From Synechococcus sp. CC9605 (GTDB lineage: Bacteria; Cyanobacteriota; Cyanobacteriia; PCC-6307; Cyanobiaceae): a stretch of DNA of 64,000 nucleotides. The stretch covers positions 1,364,001-1,428,000 of the forward strand of contig NC_007516.1 of assembly GCF_000012625.1 (NCBI RefSeq), written 5' to 3'. This document shows positions 39,501-48,313 of the stretch, piece by piece; the stretch's first letter is position 1, and every line of letters starts with the position of its first letter. The notes beneath the pieces were generated by a model. That model saw nothing but the letters and a program-made list of their open reading frames with translations. It was not told where the DNA came from and did no database searches. The translations under genes and the position numbers were made by a program.

Positions 39501-41170
39501 GAGGAACAGCTGTAGTGGGACACCCCACCGGCGCTGAAGAACTCCCGCGGTTTCAAGCGGTCGTAGCGGGCCGCCATGTCGGGGGACGGAGTCTCATAGG
39601 GGGTGCTGAACAGCTGCTGCAGTTCAGTCATCAGGGAAGTGTCGCCTTCGGCGGCCTGCTGGTAGGCCGGAGCGATCAACCATTCGCGCCAGGTGATCGC
39701 CGGGTTGACCCGCCGCATCCCAGCGGAGATCACAGATGGTTCAACGCCACTGGGCCACTGGGCACGCCAGCGCAGCAACCAGTCGTTCCATTGGGATTCA
39801 AGGGGGGCCGACAGGGGCAGATAGAAACAGTCCCGCAGCGGATCGATCTGCTCGGGCAGATCCGACAAACGGCGGAAGAACATCGAGTAATCGGCGCTCG
39901 ACTCCACCAGGAGCTTCAACAGCTCTTGCACCAGGGTGTCATCGGCACTGGGCAGGCCAAGTTTGCTGCTCCACATCCGTTGCATGGTCTCCTGCATGGC
40001 AGCGGGGAAATCCTCCAGCAACTGATCCAGTTGGGCCTGGGCCTGCGCCTGGCCCTCCATCAGCGTGCGCAGGGATTTCCAGAACATGCGGTAGTTGGCC
40101 TCCGCAGCCGCCGGCTGGTTGAAGAAGCAGAAGTGGGCGCCACCACCGGTCCAGGGCTGAAAACGCGGATCAAACAGCTCGCAAAAGCCGAACGGGCCGT
40201 AGTCGAGGGTGAAGCCACCGGCGGCGCAGTTGTCGCTGTTGAAGTTGCCCTGGCAGTAGCCCACACGGATCCAGTTGGCCACGAGGGCCGTGAGCCGATC
40301 ACGGAACAAGCGCGCCAACAGCACAACCTGGTCGCTGAATGGAAGGCCGGGATCGATCTCCTGGCGGTAGTTGCGTTCGATCAGGTGCGCCACGATCAGG
40401 TGCAGCTCCTGGTGTGCCCGGGGATGGGCCTCACTGCGGGCACGGCGTGCGAACAACTCCAGCTGACCCACCCGCAGAAATGAGGGCGCCACCCTGGTGC
40501 TGATAGCGGCCGGGCAATCGACCATCACGTCCGGATCCATCGAGCGTGAGTTCTCGGAATACCAGGGCCGTCGCACCGACTCGGCGTGGGAGACGTACAG
40601 CGTCAACGAGCGGGAGGTGGGCACACCGAGGGCGTGCATGAACTCCTGCGCCAGAAATTCACGCACGCTGGAGCGCAGCACGGCTCGGCCGTCGGCACCA
40701 CGGCAGTAGGGGGTCTGACCGCCACCTTTGAGCTGCATCTCCCAGCGGCGACCTTCAAACACCCCCTCAAACACCGACATGGCTCGACCATCGCCGTAGC
40801 CGTTGCCATTACCGAAGGGACACTGCTGCGTGTATTCGGTGCCGTAGATCGAAAGGGCATAGCCGGTGGCCCAGCCCCAGGGCCGCATCGGACCAGTGGC
40901 CACACCGAGATCACCGGAGAACATCCGGCAGAACTGATCGTCCTGAGCCAGGTCGTTGCTGAGACCCAGCTCGCTGAACAAGCTGCGGCTGTGCGCCAAG
41001 TATTGGGGCTCGGGAATCGGGGTTGGCGTCACCGGCACGTAGTGGCCAGAGAGCACCTGGCGGGGACGGTGGTCCTTCCCATCCGCCGTGGACTCCGGGT
41101 CAGGCGTGAGGGCTTCCAGAAGGGAGTAGTCGGCCCGTTCGGCGAACTCAGCAAACGTGGCGGTGCTCAT
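39497..41170 (-). CDS. selO: Protein adenylyltransferase SelO (UPF0061)
   Basis: 557 aa. Pseudokinase-fold AMP transferase that attaches AMP to Ser, Thr or Tyr of target proteins, linked to redox stress in other bacteria. Seen: QFCRMFSGDLG, WEMQLKGGGQTPYCRGADGR (Gly-rich/ion-pair region), RSSVREFLAQEFMHALGVP, GNFNSDNCAAGGFTLDYGPF (metal-binding DN and DYGPF) and a C-terminal RRVNPAITWREWL. Many family members end in a Cys-x2-Cys or SelCys motif; here the end is GVSHYSCSS. Confidence 0.95.
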   Translation of the reverse strand: MSTATFAEFAERADYSLLEALTPDPESTADGKDHRPRQVLSGHYVPVTPTPIPEPQYLAHSRSLFSELGLSNDLAQDDQFCRMFSGDLGVATGPMRPWGWATGYALSIYGTEYTQQCPFGNGNGYGDGRAMSVFEGVFEGRRWEMQLKGGGQTPYCRGADGRAVLRSSVREFLAQEFMHALGVPTSRSLTLYVSHAESVRRPWYSENSRSMDPDVMVDCPAAISTRVAPSFLRVGQLELFARRARSEAHPRAHQELHLIVAHLIERNYRQEIDPGLPFSDQVVLLARLFRDRLTALVANWIRVGYCQGNFNSDNCAAGGFTLDYGPFGFCELFDPRFQPWTGGGAHFCFFNQPAAAEANYRMFWKSLRTLMEGQAQAQAQLDQLLEDFPAAMQETMQRMWSSKLGLPSADDTLVQELLKLLVESSADYSMFFRRLSDLPEQIDPLRDCFYLPLSAPLESQWNDWLLRWRAQWPSGVEPSVISAGMRRVNPAITWREWLIAPAYQQAAEGDTSLMTELQQLFSTPYETPSPDMAARYDRLKPREFFSAGGVSHYSCSS

Positions 41171-41278
41171 CGGACCCTGACGCTGAACCCATCATCGCCA
41201 GAGCTGCGGCCAGGTGTTTTGACCGATGGCCAATGCCGAGCCGAGGCCTTACACCGAGGGAAGCATTCCAAGGAAACC

Positions 41279-41428
41279 GTGGGCAAAGCCAGGAAACTTC
41301 GCTCAGACAGCCGGCAGGAGGAGCTGATCACGAGTCTGATCGGCGTCACCGCCATTTTCGTGGCCACAGCCATCTGGTGGAGCGTGGCTCCCCAGTGGCT
41401 CACCAGCAGCTGGCAGACCTTTCAGTAG
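41279..41428 (+). CDS. Single-pass membrane mini-protein, 49 aa
   Basis: GTG 41279 (TTG 41219 also in frame). KARKLRSDSRQEELITSLIG then VTAIFVATAIWWSVAPQWLT: basic N-terminus, one helix, polar end. Unknown. Confidence 0.5.
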   Translation: MGKARKLRSDSRQEELITSLIGVTAIFVATAIWWSVAPQWLTSSWQTFQ

Positions 41429-41445
41429 TCAGCTGATTAGCCGGG

Positions 41446-41622
41446 CTAGTAGTCGGGCATGGACGCCTCAGCCCGCAGCCTGCACCAGGGCTCAAGCAGG
41501 GTGGGGCGACCGCAATGGGGGCAATCCTGCCCCCGCTTTTCCACCTGCACGAAGGGGATCCAACGGGAGTTGGCCTGCCCCTCATAGCCGCAGTGCTTGC
41601 AGTGAATCCGATATTCCGCCAT
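41446..41622 (-). CDS. Zinc-ribbon mini-protein, 58 aa
   Basis: ATG 41622. AEYRIHCKHCGYEGQANSRW and GQDCPHCGRPTLLEPW: two CxxC pairs 25 residues apart, a canonical zinc ribbon. Likely a small nucleic-acid or protein binder. Preceded 3 nt upstream by another minus-strand gene, so they form an operon. Confidence 0.7.
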   Translation of the reverse strand: MAEYRIHCKHCGYEGQANSRWIPFVQVEKRGQDCPHCGRPTLLEPWCRLRAEASMPDY

Positions 41623-41625
41623 GGC

Positions 41626-41787
41626 TCAGAGCGCAGGCTTTTCCTGACGTTGCACGGCCTCATGGGCCTGGCGCAGGCCGTGCACCATGAAGCAATAGGC
41701 CGGATTGCACACCAGGTACTTGCCGTCGCCGATGGCGTCGATGGTGGACCCGCGCGAGGTGGCAAAAATTCGACTTTTGAACTCCAT
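41626..41787 (-). CDS. Conserved hypothetical, 53 aa
   Basis: ATG 41787. EFKSRIFATSRGSTIDAIGD then GKYLVCNPAYCFMVHGLRQA. No export signal, two Cys. Upstream partner of the zinc-ribbon gene. Confidence 0.6.
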   Translation of the reverse strand: MEFKSRIFATSRGSTIDAIGDGKYLVCNPAYCFMVHGLRQAHEAVQRQEKPAL

Positions 41788-41870
41788 CTCATCTCCTTGG
41801 CTGACCTCACTGTTGTGGGGACATGGAGGAGCGGCAACCCGTGTAAACGCGCATTGTGCGCAGGGCTGAC

Positions 41871-42074
41871 TCAGTCGACAGGTTCACAGTGATCGCCATC
41901 GCACTGCAGCCCGCATTGGGGTTGCTTGGTGCCGTACTGCCAGGGACGACGCATCGCCCAGTACTCATCCACCAAGCCGAGCAGGTAGGTGCCGATGCGC
42001 CGGAGCAGGGAAGCCTGTTTCATCTCTTCAAGCTGGCAAGGGCGTGGCAAGTCCGCAACCGAAGGTGAGGACAT
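41871..42074 (-). CDS. Hypothetical with Cys-rich end, 67 aa
   Basis: ATG 42074 (42023 also possible). KQASLLRRIGTYLLGLVDEY then WAMRRPWQYGTKQPQCGLQC and DGDHCEPVD. Three to four Cys clustered at the C-terminus could bind metal. Start uncertain. Confidence 0.5.
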   Translation of the reverse strand: MSSPSVADLPRPCQLEEMKQASLLRRIGTYLLGLVDEYWAMRRPWQYGTKQPQCGLQCDGDHCEPVD

Positions 42075-42170
42075 CAAGGGGAGGAACGCAAGGTGGCAAA
42101 ACACAGCCTGGGTGGGTTAGGCCCGATGCAGTGCGACTGACCTTGAGCACCGACCCACCAGCACCGAGCC

Positions 42171-42332
42171 ATGACCACCACGCAACATTCGAACCAGCTG
42201 CTGGAAGAGCTGGTTGCTGAAGAAATCAGCTTTCAGATCGATCAGATCGCGGAAGACCTGCAGCGGGAAGGCTGGCCGATCGCCATGGTGAAGCGGTTCA
42301 TGCATGTGGCCGTGGAGCGGCTGCCGGAATGA
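42171..42332 (+). CDS. Acidic mini-protein, 53 aa
   Basis: ATG 42171. TTTQHSNQLLEELVAEEISF then QIDQIAEDLQREGWPIAMVK and RFMHVAVERLPE. Predicted two amphipathic helices. Unknown. Confidence 0.6.
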   Translation: MTTTQHSNQLLEELVAEEISFQIDQIAEDLQREGWPIAMVKRFMHVAVERLPE

Positions 42333-42443
42333 CGCGAGGGGCCGACTAGGTGAAACGACTCATCTGCAGAGAGCTGTTGCACTTTTAACAACGGTGATCC
42401 AGGCCATTCGTTGACAGTTGGGCATCGATTGCGCCATTCCCGA

Positions 42444-42872
42444 ATGAATGTCGTCACTGCTTTTGCGGCCGTTGGCCTGACCGCGGTGTCATGGGACGAC
42501 ACCCTCAGCCGGGCTGGGGCCAGGGCCTTCAGGCACGCCCTCGACTACCGCGAGCCCTACTGCCGGATGAGTGAGAACGAGGTGGTGCTGCTGATGGATG
42601 CGGTGCTGGCCATGCGGCTGGAGCGGGGCACCAAAGCATTGATGCTGGAGGCCGCCAAAGCGCTCACGGCCGATCAAGCGCTAACGGCCTACGCCATGGC
42701 CTCAGAACTGATGCGCTCCGATGGGCCCTATTCCGCCGAAGAGCGACGGAGGCTCGATCTTCTGGCGTTGATGCTCTCGATCTCGCAGGTGGAGGCCGAG
42801 CGCATCGACTCCGTTTTTGAGTTGCTGCACGCTCCCCTGGAGCCAGCGGTCATCCCCTCAGGCGTCAGCTGA
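42444..42872 (+). CDS. TerB-like protein (tentative)
   Basis: 142 aa from ATG 42444. SENEVVLLMDAVLAMRLERG, then ASELMRSDGPYSAEERRRLD and LLALMLSISQVEAERI: the helical acidic pattern (DGxxxxxE) of TerB/co-chaperone DjlA N-terminal type folds. The N-terminus is hydrophobic and may be a membrane anchor. Function inferred only from fold. Confidence 0.55.
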   Translation: MNVVTAFAAVGLTAVSWDDTLSRAGARAFRHALDYREPYCRMSENEVVLLMDAVLAMRLERGTKALMLEAAKALTADQALTAYAMASELMRSDGPYSAEERRRLDLLALMLSISQVEAERIDSVFELLHAPLEPAVIPSGVS

Positions 42873-43169
42873 TGGCTGCAGCTCAACCCAAAGCAACCAG
42901 AGAACCCCGACGAACGGGATCAGAGAGATAAAGATCCACTGCCAGGAACGGCCGGTGTCCCGAATGCGCCGAATGTTCATCGCCAGGCCCGGGCAGATGG
43001 AAGCGACAGCAAACACGAAATAAACAGCCGAAGTCGAGACTTTCGCCAAGACACCGCCAATGATCAGGTTGACGAGGACGATCTTCCAGTAGTCAATCCG
43101 GGATGTCCGCCCCTCGAAGTCGAAGGCCTGGGTCCAGAACTGGGGATAAAAGCTCAGCATTGAATTCAC
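42858..43169 (-). CDS. DUF805 membrane protein
   Basis: 103 aa from ATG 43169. FEGRTSRIDYWKIVLVNLII is the DUF805 signature (GRxxRxxYW), followed by helices and AMNIRRIRDTGRSWQWIFIS, then FVGVLWLLWVELQ. Three membrane helices. Role unknown. Overlaps the TerB-like gene end by 15 nt. Confidence 0.88.
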   Translation of the reverse strand: MNSMLSFYPQFWTQAFDFEGRTSRIDYWKIVLVNLIIGGVLAKVSTSAVYFVFAVASICPGLAMNIRRIRDTGRSWQWIFISLIPFVGVLWLLWVELQPSADA

Positions 43170-43172
43170 GCC

Positions 43173-43322
43173 TCAAGCCGCACGCTTGTCATCACCGAAA
43201 CAGATGCCCCTGCGGCTGTCGGGCAGACGGATCACGGCACGTTCGTAGCGCTGTCGGCAGCTGCGGGCACGGAGGTGTTCTTCTGCCTCCTGAAGCAGCT
43301 GTTGCAGCCTGACGTCGTCCAT
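43173..43322 (-). CDS. Basic mini-protein, 49 aa
   Basis: ATG 43322. DDVRLQQLLQEAEEHLRARS then CRQRYERAVIRLPDSRRGI. Helical and basic, possibly nucleic-acid binding. Stop lies 4 nt upstream of the DUF805 start, in one direction. Confidence 0.55.
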   Translation of the reverse strand: MDDVRLQQLLQEAEEHLRARSCRQRYERAVIRLPDSRRGICFGDDKRAA

Positions 43323-43368
43323 GGCGTTGCCTTGATGCCCACCCATTCAGGCCACGATCCAAGCGGCG

Positions 43369-43551
43369 TCAATAGGCGACGTTCAACTCTTCTGATCCGT
43401 AACGGAGCAGGAAATCTGCTTCGGATTGATCGGAAAGCAGCAGGCAGGTGTGGTCATTGGCGCCGGTTCGGTAGCAGTAAACGTCGAGCTCTTCAGGGTT
43501 GCGGTTGGAGTGGATGACCTCCCCCGTTCGAAGCACATAACGCGTTGCCAT
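43369..43551 (-). CDS. Conserved hypothetical, 60 aa
   Basis: ATG 43551 (a longer form from 43602 is less likely). ATRYVLRTGEVIHSNRNPEE then LDVYCYRTGANDHTCLLLSD and QSEADFLLRYG. Small alpha/beta protein. Unknown. Confidence 0.55.
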   Translation of the reverse strand: MATRYVLRTGEVIHSNRNPEELDVYCYRTGANDHTCLLLSDQSEADFLLRYGSEELNVAY

Positions 43552-43632
43552 CACCTTGCACCCACAGATAACTCCGCGATAGCGCTGATCCAGACGATTC
43601 AATCGTCTATGTGCTGAGCTGCGTACAAGAGC

Positions 43633-43800
43633 TCATTCGTTGTCGACGCGGATGAAAAAGCGACTCTCCACATCCATCTCGCCCTGATCGTCGGTTTCCG
43701 GGTCGCCCTCCACCAGCTCCACGGCGAATTCCTTGTCGTCCAGTTCATGCACAACTCTCTGACCATGCACCAGGTTGTGGACGAGCAGGAGTCGTTTCAT
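43633..43800 (-). CDS. Acidic hypothetical, 55 aa
   Basis: ATG 43800. KRLLLVHNLVHGQRVVHELD then DKEFAVELVEGDPETDDQGE and MDVESRFFIRVDNE. Beta-rich and acidic. Unknown. Confidence 0.55.
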   Translation of the reverse strand: MKRLLLVHNLVHGQRVVHELDDKEFAVELVEGDPETDDQGEMDVESRFFIRVDNE

Positions 43801-43848
43801 GGGTGGACGGAGACGCCGTTCCACCGGTTGGTAGCAACAGCTGGTCGT

Positions 43849-44040
43849 TCAACGAAAGCCGAAACCTTCTCGAATCGGCTGCTTCGAGGAATATTCCCGC
43901 GACAGAGCATCCAACATCAAAGAAATGTAGCGGTCATCCATGCCGATGTCCTGCTTCAGCTGGCGCATCAGGCTGTTGATGCTCTTGAACGTGTCTGGAA
44001 TCTGATGGTCCAGATGCTCCTTAGTGGGTTGATAGGGCAT
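43849..44040 (-). CDS. Conserved hypothetical, 63 aa
   Basis: ATG 44040, just downstream of the cyAbrB terminator; an in-frame ATG at 44115 lies before the terminator and is rejected. PYQPTKEHLDHQIPDTFKSI, then NSLMRQLKQDIGMDDRYISL and MLDALSREYS. Soluble, helical. Unknown. Confidence 0.55.
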   Translation of the reverse strand: MPYQPTKEHLDHQIPDTFKSINSLMRQLKQDIGMDDRYISLMLDALSREYSSKQPIREGFGFR

Positions 44041-44047
44041 CGGAGCC

Positions 44048-44085
44048 AAAAAAATTCCCCGTGGAACATAAGGGAACCACGGGGA
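44048..44085 (-). terminator. Rho-independent terminator of the cyAbrB gene
   Basis: Minus-strand stem CCCCGTGG/CCACGGGG with an 12-nt loop, followed by a T-rich tract (AATTTTTTT on the minus strand). It lies 26 nt after the cyAbrB stop. Confidence 0.88.
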
Positions 44086-44111
44086 GAACGGTGTTGCTGC
44101 TGAACCGGAGA

Positions 44112-44477
44112 TCAATCCTCTTCTTCAGATCCACCAACGGGAATCAGGCGGATCTGCTTGCGTCCAAGCTTGATCTCATATTCATCGCCAGGCTGCAATT
44201 CCAGTAGAGCGGTGTAGGCCTTGCCAATCAACAAATTGCCATTGCCCTGAACCACAGCTTTGTAGGAAAGCTTACGACCACCTTTGCCCACACCGGATCC
44301 ACCCGTGGAGAAAGACAGGCCCTTGGCTTCCAGCAGTGCCTCGTAGAAGGCGGTGAATTTCACCTGTTCAGAGCCGTCTTTTTTGGTGACGACGTAGCCA
44401 CAACCTCTGGCCAGGTCTGTTTTGGCGCAATCGCCAAGTTCCTTGACGCGGTTGAGCAATTCAGCTCCGGTAAGCAT
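44112..44477 (-). CDS. cyAbrB-type transcriptional regulator
   Basis: 121 aa from ATG 44477 (a longer start at 44498 is possible). TGAELLNRVKELGDCAKTDL, ACGYVVTKKDGSEQV-like region, then GGRKLSYKAVVQGNGNLLIG and LLELQPGDEYEIKLGRKQIR, the C-terminal AbrB-like fold unique to cyanobacteria. These regulate nitrogen and carbon metabolism. Transcribed alone with a clear terminator. Confidence 0.92.
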   Translation of the reverse strand: MLTGAELLNRVKELGDCAKTDLARGCGYVVTKKDGSEQVKFTAFYEALLEAKGLSFSTGGSGVGKGGRKLSYKAVVQGNGNLLIGKAYTALLELQPGDEYEIKLGRKQIRLIPVGGSEEED

Positions 44478-44499
44478 GGGTCTGTGAGGTCGTGACATC

Positions 44500-44960
44500 T
44501 CTATTAGAACAAATATTGTGCCGGTAACAAGGGGAAAAAAGAATCGAATTCAGTTGATTTGCTGTGAAAACAAAAAATCAGCATGTGTTGGTGGTTTGAC
44601 ACAGCCCTCGGCGTCAAACAATTAGCCTTGAGAATGCGTTCAACTGGTTAACTACCAGCACCAACCACAATCCCGATCACAACCCAACTTGCGGGGAAGC
44701 GGATGGTTGGTGAACACAATCCAGCAACTGGTGGTGCAGTTCAAGCCGGAACTGAATTCAGAATCCACGGGCTGGGTCTCAATCAGGACGTATCACTACG
44801 TTCCGCCCAAACCACCTGAATCCCTGAGCCATCGCCGCGTCTTGATCAGTACGCGATCGGCACCTGGAACGTGATGGTGAAACGGGGCTGGAGGCCCTGC
44901 CGCGCTCCAGCACGCTGATCACTTTCGTTGTCGTCGCTACTGGTTCGGCAATCAATGGCA
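44500..44960. other. 460-bp stretch without a convincing gene
   Basis: Contains the AT-rich leader of the cyAbrB gene (44500-44600). A 61-aa open frame at 44689-44874 (IQQLVVQFKPELNS, YVPPKPPESLSHRR) has some protein character but a poor start, so it may be a decayed gene. I see no RNA gene. Confidence 0.4.
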
Positions 44961-45041
44961 TCAATTGCGCAGTAATGCCTCGCTTCAGGCTGTCAAAGCC
45001 AAGCCACGATCGATAGGTTGCCGCTCAGGAACAGATTCAGT

Positions 45042-45498
45042 TGTGAGCGTAAGTTCGGTTCAGCCCGCCCAAGCGATCAGTTCCACCAGCGTGCATGGCG
45101 CGTGGCAATTATTGAGTTACGACGTTGAAGAAAAAGCCAACGGCAACACCTTCGCACCGATGGGCAAGAAGCCCAGCGGATATGTGATCTTCACAGCGGA
45201 AGGTCGTCTTTCCTTCATGCTTTCGGCGGAGGGTCGCCAACCAGGCAGCAACGCCGAGGAGCGATCAGCCCTGCTGAGCAGCATGATCGCCTACATGGGC
45301 ACCTACCGGCTCGAGGGTGATCATTGGATCACCCAGGTGGATGTGGCCTGGAACCCGGAATGGGTGGGCACGGAACAGACCCGCTTTTTCGCGATCGACG
45401 GCGACGTGCTCACGGTGCACACCCCCTGGCGGGTGATGCCCAACTGGCCCGAGAAAGGCCTCACCCGCAGCATTGTTCGTTTTCAGCGCTGCCGCTGA
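45042..45498 (+). CDS. Lipocalin-like protein (Lipocalin_5 type)
   Basis: About 152 aa; GTG 45042 is the most likely start, though the frame is open from ATG 44965. VHGAWQLLSYDVEEKANGNT, then PSGYVIFTAEGRLSFMLSAE and AYMGTYRLEGDHWITQVDVA, ending RSIVRFQR. A beta-barrel fold often found as a stand-alone protein binding hydrophobic ligands. Ligand unknown. Confidence 0.78.
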
Positions 45499-45516
45499 AC
45501 GGTTTAAGGAGAAGAC

Positions 45517-45795
45517 TCAGGCGTCGGTCTCGCCCTTCTGGCCACCACAGGCGTGGCGGGGTTGGTAGCCCTGCTGTTCAGCCAGATAGCGGAGATAAAC
45601 AATTTGATGACGGTCCGGCATGCCCACAGCAGCAATCAGACCCAAAGGCCCGAACAGAAAACCCGCAACAGCCCAGAGATTGCTGTTGCGCGCCTTCTGG
45701 GCGGCAACGGTTTTCGAGAGGCCCGCGCTGATCAGATGGGCGATCAGCACAAACAGCAAAGACTTGAGTTCCACGGAGAAGGCGCAGTACACCAT
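45517..45795 (-). CDS. Membrane protein, 92 aa
   Basis: ATG 45795. Hydrophobic helices (LLFVLIAHLISAGLSKTVAA and LWAVAGFLFGPLGLIAAVGM) then a Cys/His tail (YQPRHACGGQKGETDA). Reminiscent of small YtxH/DUF-type membrane proteins, not identified. Confidence 0.55.
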   Translation of the reverse strand: MVYCAFSVELKSLLFVLIAHLISAGLSKTVAAQKARNSNLWAVAGFLFGPLGLIAAVGMPDRHQIVYLRYLAEQQGYQPRHACGGQKGETDA

Positions 45796-45856
45796 TTGGG
45801 ATAGCCAGCGCCTGCTGCACTGTCAGCCCTAGAACAGCAGCTCATGCCGAGCTGTG

Positions 45857-47095
45857 ATGGCCACCACCCCCCTCCCCAGCACGGGCGCCTTGAGCGGACT
45901 GGGGGAAACCCTGGCCTTCTTCACCCAGGCGGATTTCGCCCAGCGTCGCTTTGAGACCCACGGCGATGTATTCGAAACCAAGCTGCTGGCCCAGCGGATG
46001 GTGTTCATCCGCGGCGAACGGGCCATCGGCGACATGCTGGGGCAGGGGGATGCCCTCCAGGGCTGGTGGCCCGAAAGCGTGCGGCAACTGCTGGGCAGCC
46101 GATCGCTGGCCAACCGCAGTGGGCCAGGACACAAAGCCAGGCGCCGGGTGGTGGGGCAACTGTTTTCCAGCGCAGCACTGGCCCGCTACACCCCGTCGAT
46201 CGAGCAGTTGGTGGCGGAGCTCTGCCACGAGCTGATCACCACTAACACAGCGCTGCCGCTGGCGGCACGGATGCGGCGCTTCGCCTTTGCGGTGATCGCC
46301 ACCACAGTGCTGGGGCTGGATGGCGCCAGCCGTGATGCCCTGTTCGCCGACTTCGAAATCTGGACCCGGGCTCTGTTCTCAATTCCACTGGCGATTCCCG
46401 GCACCCCCTTCGCCAAGGCGATGGCGGCACGCCAAAGGCTGCTGAAGCGGATCAAGGGCGTGCTCCAAGCGGGCACCAACCAAGGCGGGCTTGATCTGCT
46501 GAGCGGCGGCCTGGATGAAGCCGGCATTCCCCTGGACGATGACGACCTGGCCGAACAGCTGCTGCTGTTGCTGTTCGCCGGCTACGAGACAACAGCCTCT
46601 TCGCTGAGCTGCCTGTTCCGGGCGCTGCTGCTCAACCCCGAGGTGGAGAGCTGGTTGCGGGACGGCCTCAATAAGGATCCAGCATCACCAAAGTTGGACG
46701 CAACGGTGATGGAGGTGATGCGGCTTACGCCTCCAGTGGGAGGCTTCTTCCGGCGCAGCCTGGCGCCGATCGAGCTGGCGGGGGTGGCTGTTCCCGAAGG
46801 CAGCGTTATTCAGGTGGTGCTAAGCCCGACGTCGGACGGCGATGACGACGATCTGGCATCATTTCGGCCGCAACGCCACCTGGATGGATCGTTCAAGCAG
46901 ACGCTGCTGCCCTTTGGCGGCGGCGAACGAGTCTGCTTGGGAAAGGCCCTGGCGGAACTGGAGATCCGCCTGATGGCGGTGGGGCTGCTGCAGGCGGTGG
47001 AGCTGCAGTTGCAGCCGGGTCAAGACCTAGCGCTGCAGCTGATCCCCAGCCCCACCCCAAAAGATGGCCTGCTTGTTCAGGCAGCAGCGCGGTGA
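45857..47095 (+). CDS. Cytochrome P450
   Basis: 412 aa. I-helix LLLLFAGYETTASSLSCLFR, K-helix ExxR region VMEVMRLTPPVGGFFRRSLA, and heme-binding FGGGERVCLGKALAELE with the axial Cys. It resembles cyanobacterial CYP120-type enzymes that oxidise retinoids or other terpenoids. An electron donor gene is not adjacent; ferredoxin is the usual donor. Substrate unproven. Confidence 0.94.
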   Translation: MATTPLPSTGALSGLGETLAFFTQADFAQRRFETHGDVFETKLLAQRMVFIRGERAIGDMLGQGDALQGWWPESVRQLLGSRSLANRSGPGHKARRRVVGQLFSSAALARYTPSIEQLVAELCHELITTNTALPLAARMRRFAFAVIATTVLGLDGASRDALFADFEIWTRALFSIPLAIPGTPFAKAMAARQRLLKRIKGVLQAGTNQGGLDLLSGGLDEAGIPLDDDDLAEQLLLLLFAGYETTASSLSCLFRALLLNPEVESWLRDGLNKDPASPKLDATVMEVMRLTPPVGGFFRRSLAPIELAGVAVPEGSVIQVVLSPTSDGDDDDLASFRPQRHLDGSFKQTLLPFGGGERVCLGKALAELEIRLMAVGLLQAVELQLQPGQDLALQLIPSPTPKDGLLVQAAAR

Positions 47096-47331
47096 CGGCG
47101 ACGGCCAAGGGGTTCGATCCAGTCCACCAGCACCTCCTGGTGGCGCAGCATCGGCTCCGGCAGGCGGCAGCCAAGGTTGATCTGGCCCTGGTCCATCAGG
47201 CGTCCGAGGCGGATGGCGGCGGCTTCTTCGGGCCGATCAAAGCTGGTCTGGTGGGAGGCAAGCCAGTTCACCTCGTGCTCGGTGATCACCCCGGTGGAAA
47301 GGCTCTCCAGGAAGATTTCTCCGACGGTCAT
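47077..47331 (-). CDS. Conserved hypothetical, 84 aa
   Basis: ATG 47331. TVGEIFLESLSTGVITEHEV then SHQTSFDRPEEAAAIRLGRL and MDQGQINLGCRLP. Soluble alpha/beta. Overlaps the P450 3' end by 19 nt on the opposite strand. Unknown. Confidence 0.6.
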   Translation of the reverse strand: MTVGEIFLESLSTGVITEHEVNWLASHQTSFDRPEEAAAIRLGRLMDQGQINLGCRLPEPMLRHQEVLVDWIEPLGRRRHRAAA

Positions 47332-47396
47332 GAGAAACTTGTAACGAATTCGTTACATCCTGGCGCGGCCGGCCGGCAGCTGCGATCCAAGGCCGC

Positions 47397-47621
47397 TCAG
47401 GCCAGCCACTGATCGGCATCCATCACCTTTTTGATAAGCAGACCGAGGCGCTTGAACTCGGCGAAATTCACATCCTTCACCGCCTGATCCAGACCGCAAT
47501 CCACCCAGGCGCCATCGCGCTTCTCCTCAATCGTGAAGTCCTGCTCGAGGCTGTCGCGGCGGATCCGGTAGGTGATGCCGTCCTCGTGGAGGTAATCGGC
47601 GGAAACAAGCTGCAGACCCAT
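47397..47621 (-). CDS. Conserved hypothetical, 74 aa
   Basis: ATG 47621. LQLVSADYLHEDGITYRIRR then EEKRDGAWVDCGLDQAVKDV and EFKRLGLLIKKVMDADQW. Likely small alpha/beta domain. Follows the 202-aa gene by 12 nt, same strand. Confidence 0.6.
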   Translation of the reverse strand: MGLQLVSADYLHEDGITYRIRRDSLEQDFTIEEKRDGAWVDCGLDQAVKDVNFAEFKRLGLLIKKVMDADQWLA

Positions 47622-47633
47622 CGATCGCTCGCG

Positions 47634-48242
47634 TCAATCCAGCGATGGTGGCGTGAAGGTGTCGGCCACCGCAACAATCCAACGAGCCGCCGCCGCCGTC
47701 ACTTGTTCCTTGGTGACGTTGAACTCCAGATCGTGCCCCTGCTCGAGCAGATCGGGAATGATCGTCTGCCAGGCCATGCCGGCGGCACTGGCATTGAGAT
47801 CGCCGATCAGCACGAAGGCCTTGGCTGCCCCGGTGACGGCATCGGTGTACTCGGGATTGGCGCTCACCTTGCTGCGATACCAATCACCCACCAGATCGCG
47901 CTGGGCCTTGCTCAGAAAGGGTGGGGCGCCAACGAGGTAGGCGTCGAGCACGAGCATCGGGCTGGGAACGCTCTTGCCCGGGTGATTTAGCTCGAACCAG
48001 GCCTGACCGATGGAGGCGGCATCGGGCCAATGGCAGAGGATCGCGGCGTCCTGGCTGTCGAGGGAACGCTGACTGACCAGCTGATCGATGCGCTCGAGCA
48101 GGGCTGGCCCGGTGAGGGGCGGTTCAATGCGGGCGTGCTCGGCGCGGGCCTCATTGATCGCCTCGGCAACGGCGGCCTCGTTCTCGTTGAGCTGCTCGAG
48201 GGCCCGCTTGAGGTTGGAGTCGGCATCGGCGGGACTGGCCAC
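47634..48242 (-). CDS. Conserved hypothetical, 202 aa
   Basis: ATG 48242. Acidic N-terminal coiled region (NLKRALEQLNENEAAVAEAI), then LCHWPDAASIGQAWFELNHP and AQRDLVGDWYRSKVSANPEY, ending VAVADTFTPPSLD. Helical, no membrane segment. I do not recognise the family. Confidence 0.6.
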   Translation of the reverse strand: MASPADADSNLKRALEQLNENEAAVAEAINEARAEHARIEPPLTGPALLERIDQLVSQRSLDSQDAAILCHWPDAASIGQAWFELNHPGKSVPSPMLVLDAYLVGAPPFLSKAQRDLVGDWYRSKVSANPEYTDAVTGAAKAFVLIGDLNASAAGMAWQTIIPDLLEQGHDLEFNVTKEQVTAAAARWIVAVADTFTPPSLD

Positions 48243-48313
48243 GAAGCATCAAGCGGGGGCAATCCCCAAGATGTCATCCCGGAAAGCCAGCCGAAGCTGA
48301 GGCAATCAACAGG

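Noticed and set aside
45854-45859. GTG start for the P450 gene
   Set aside because: The ATG directly after it is a better start; the difference is one codon.
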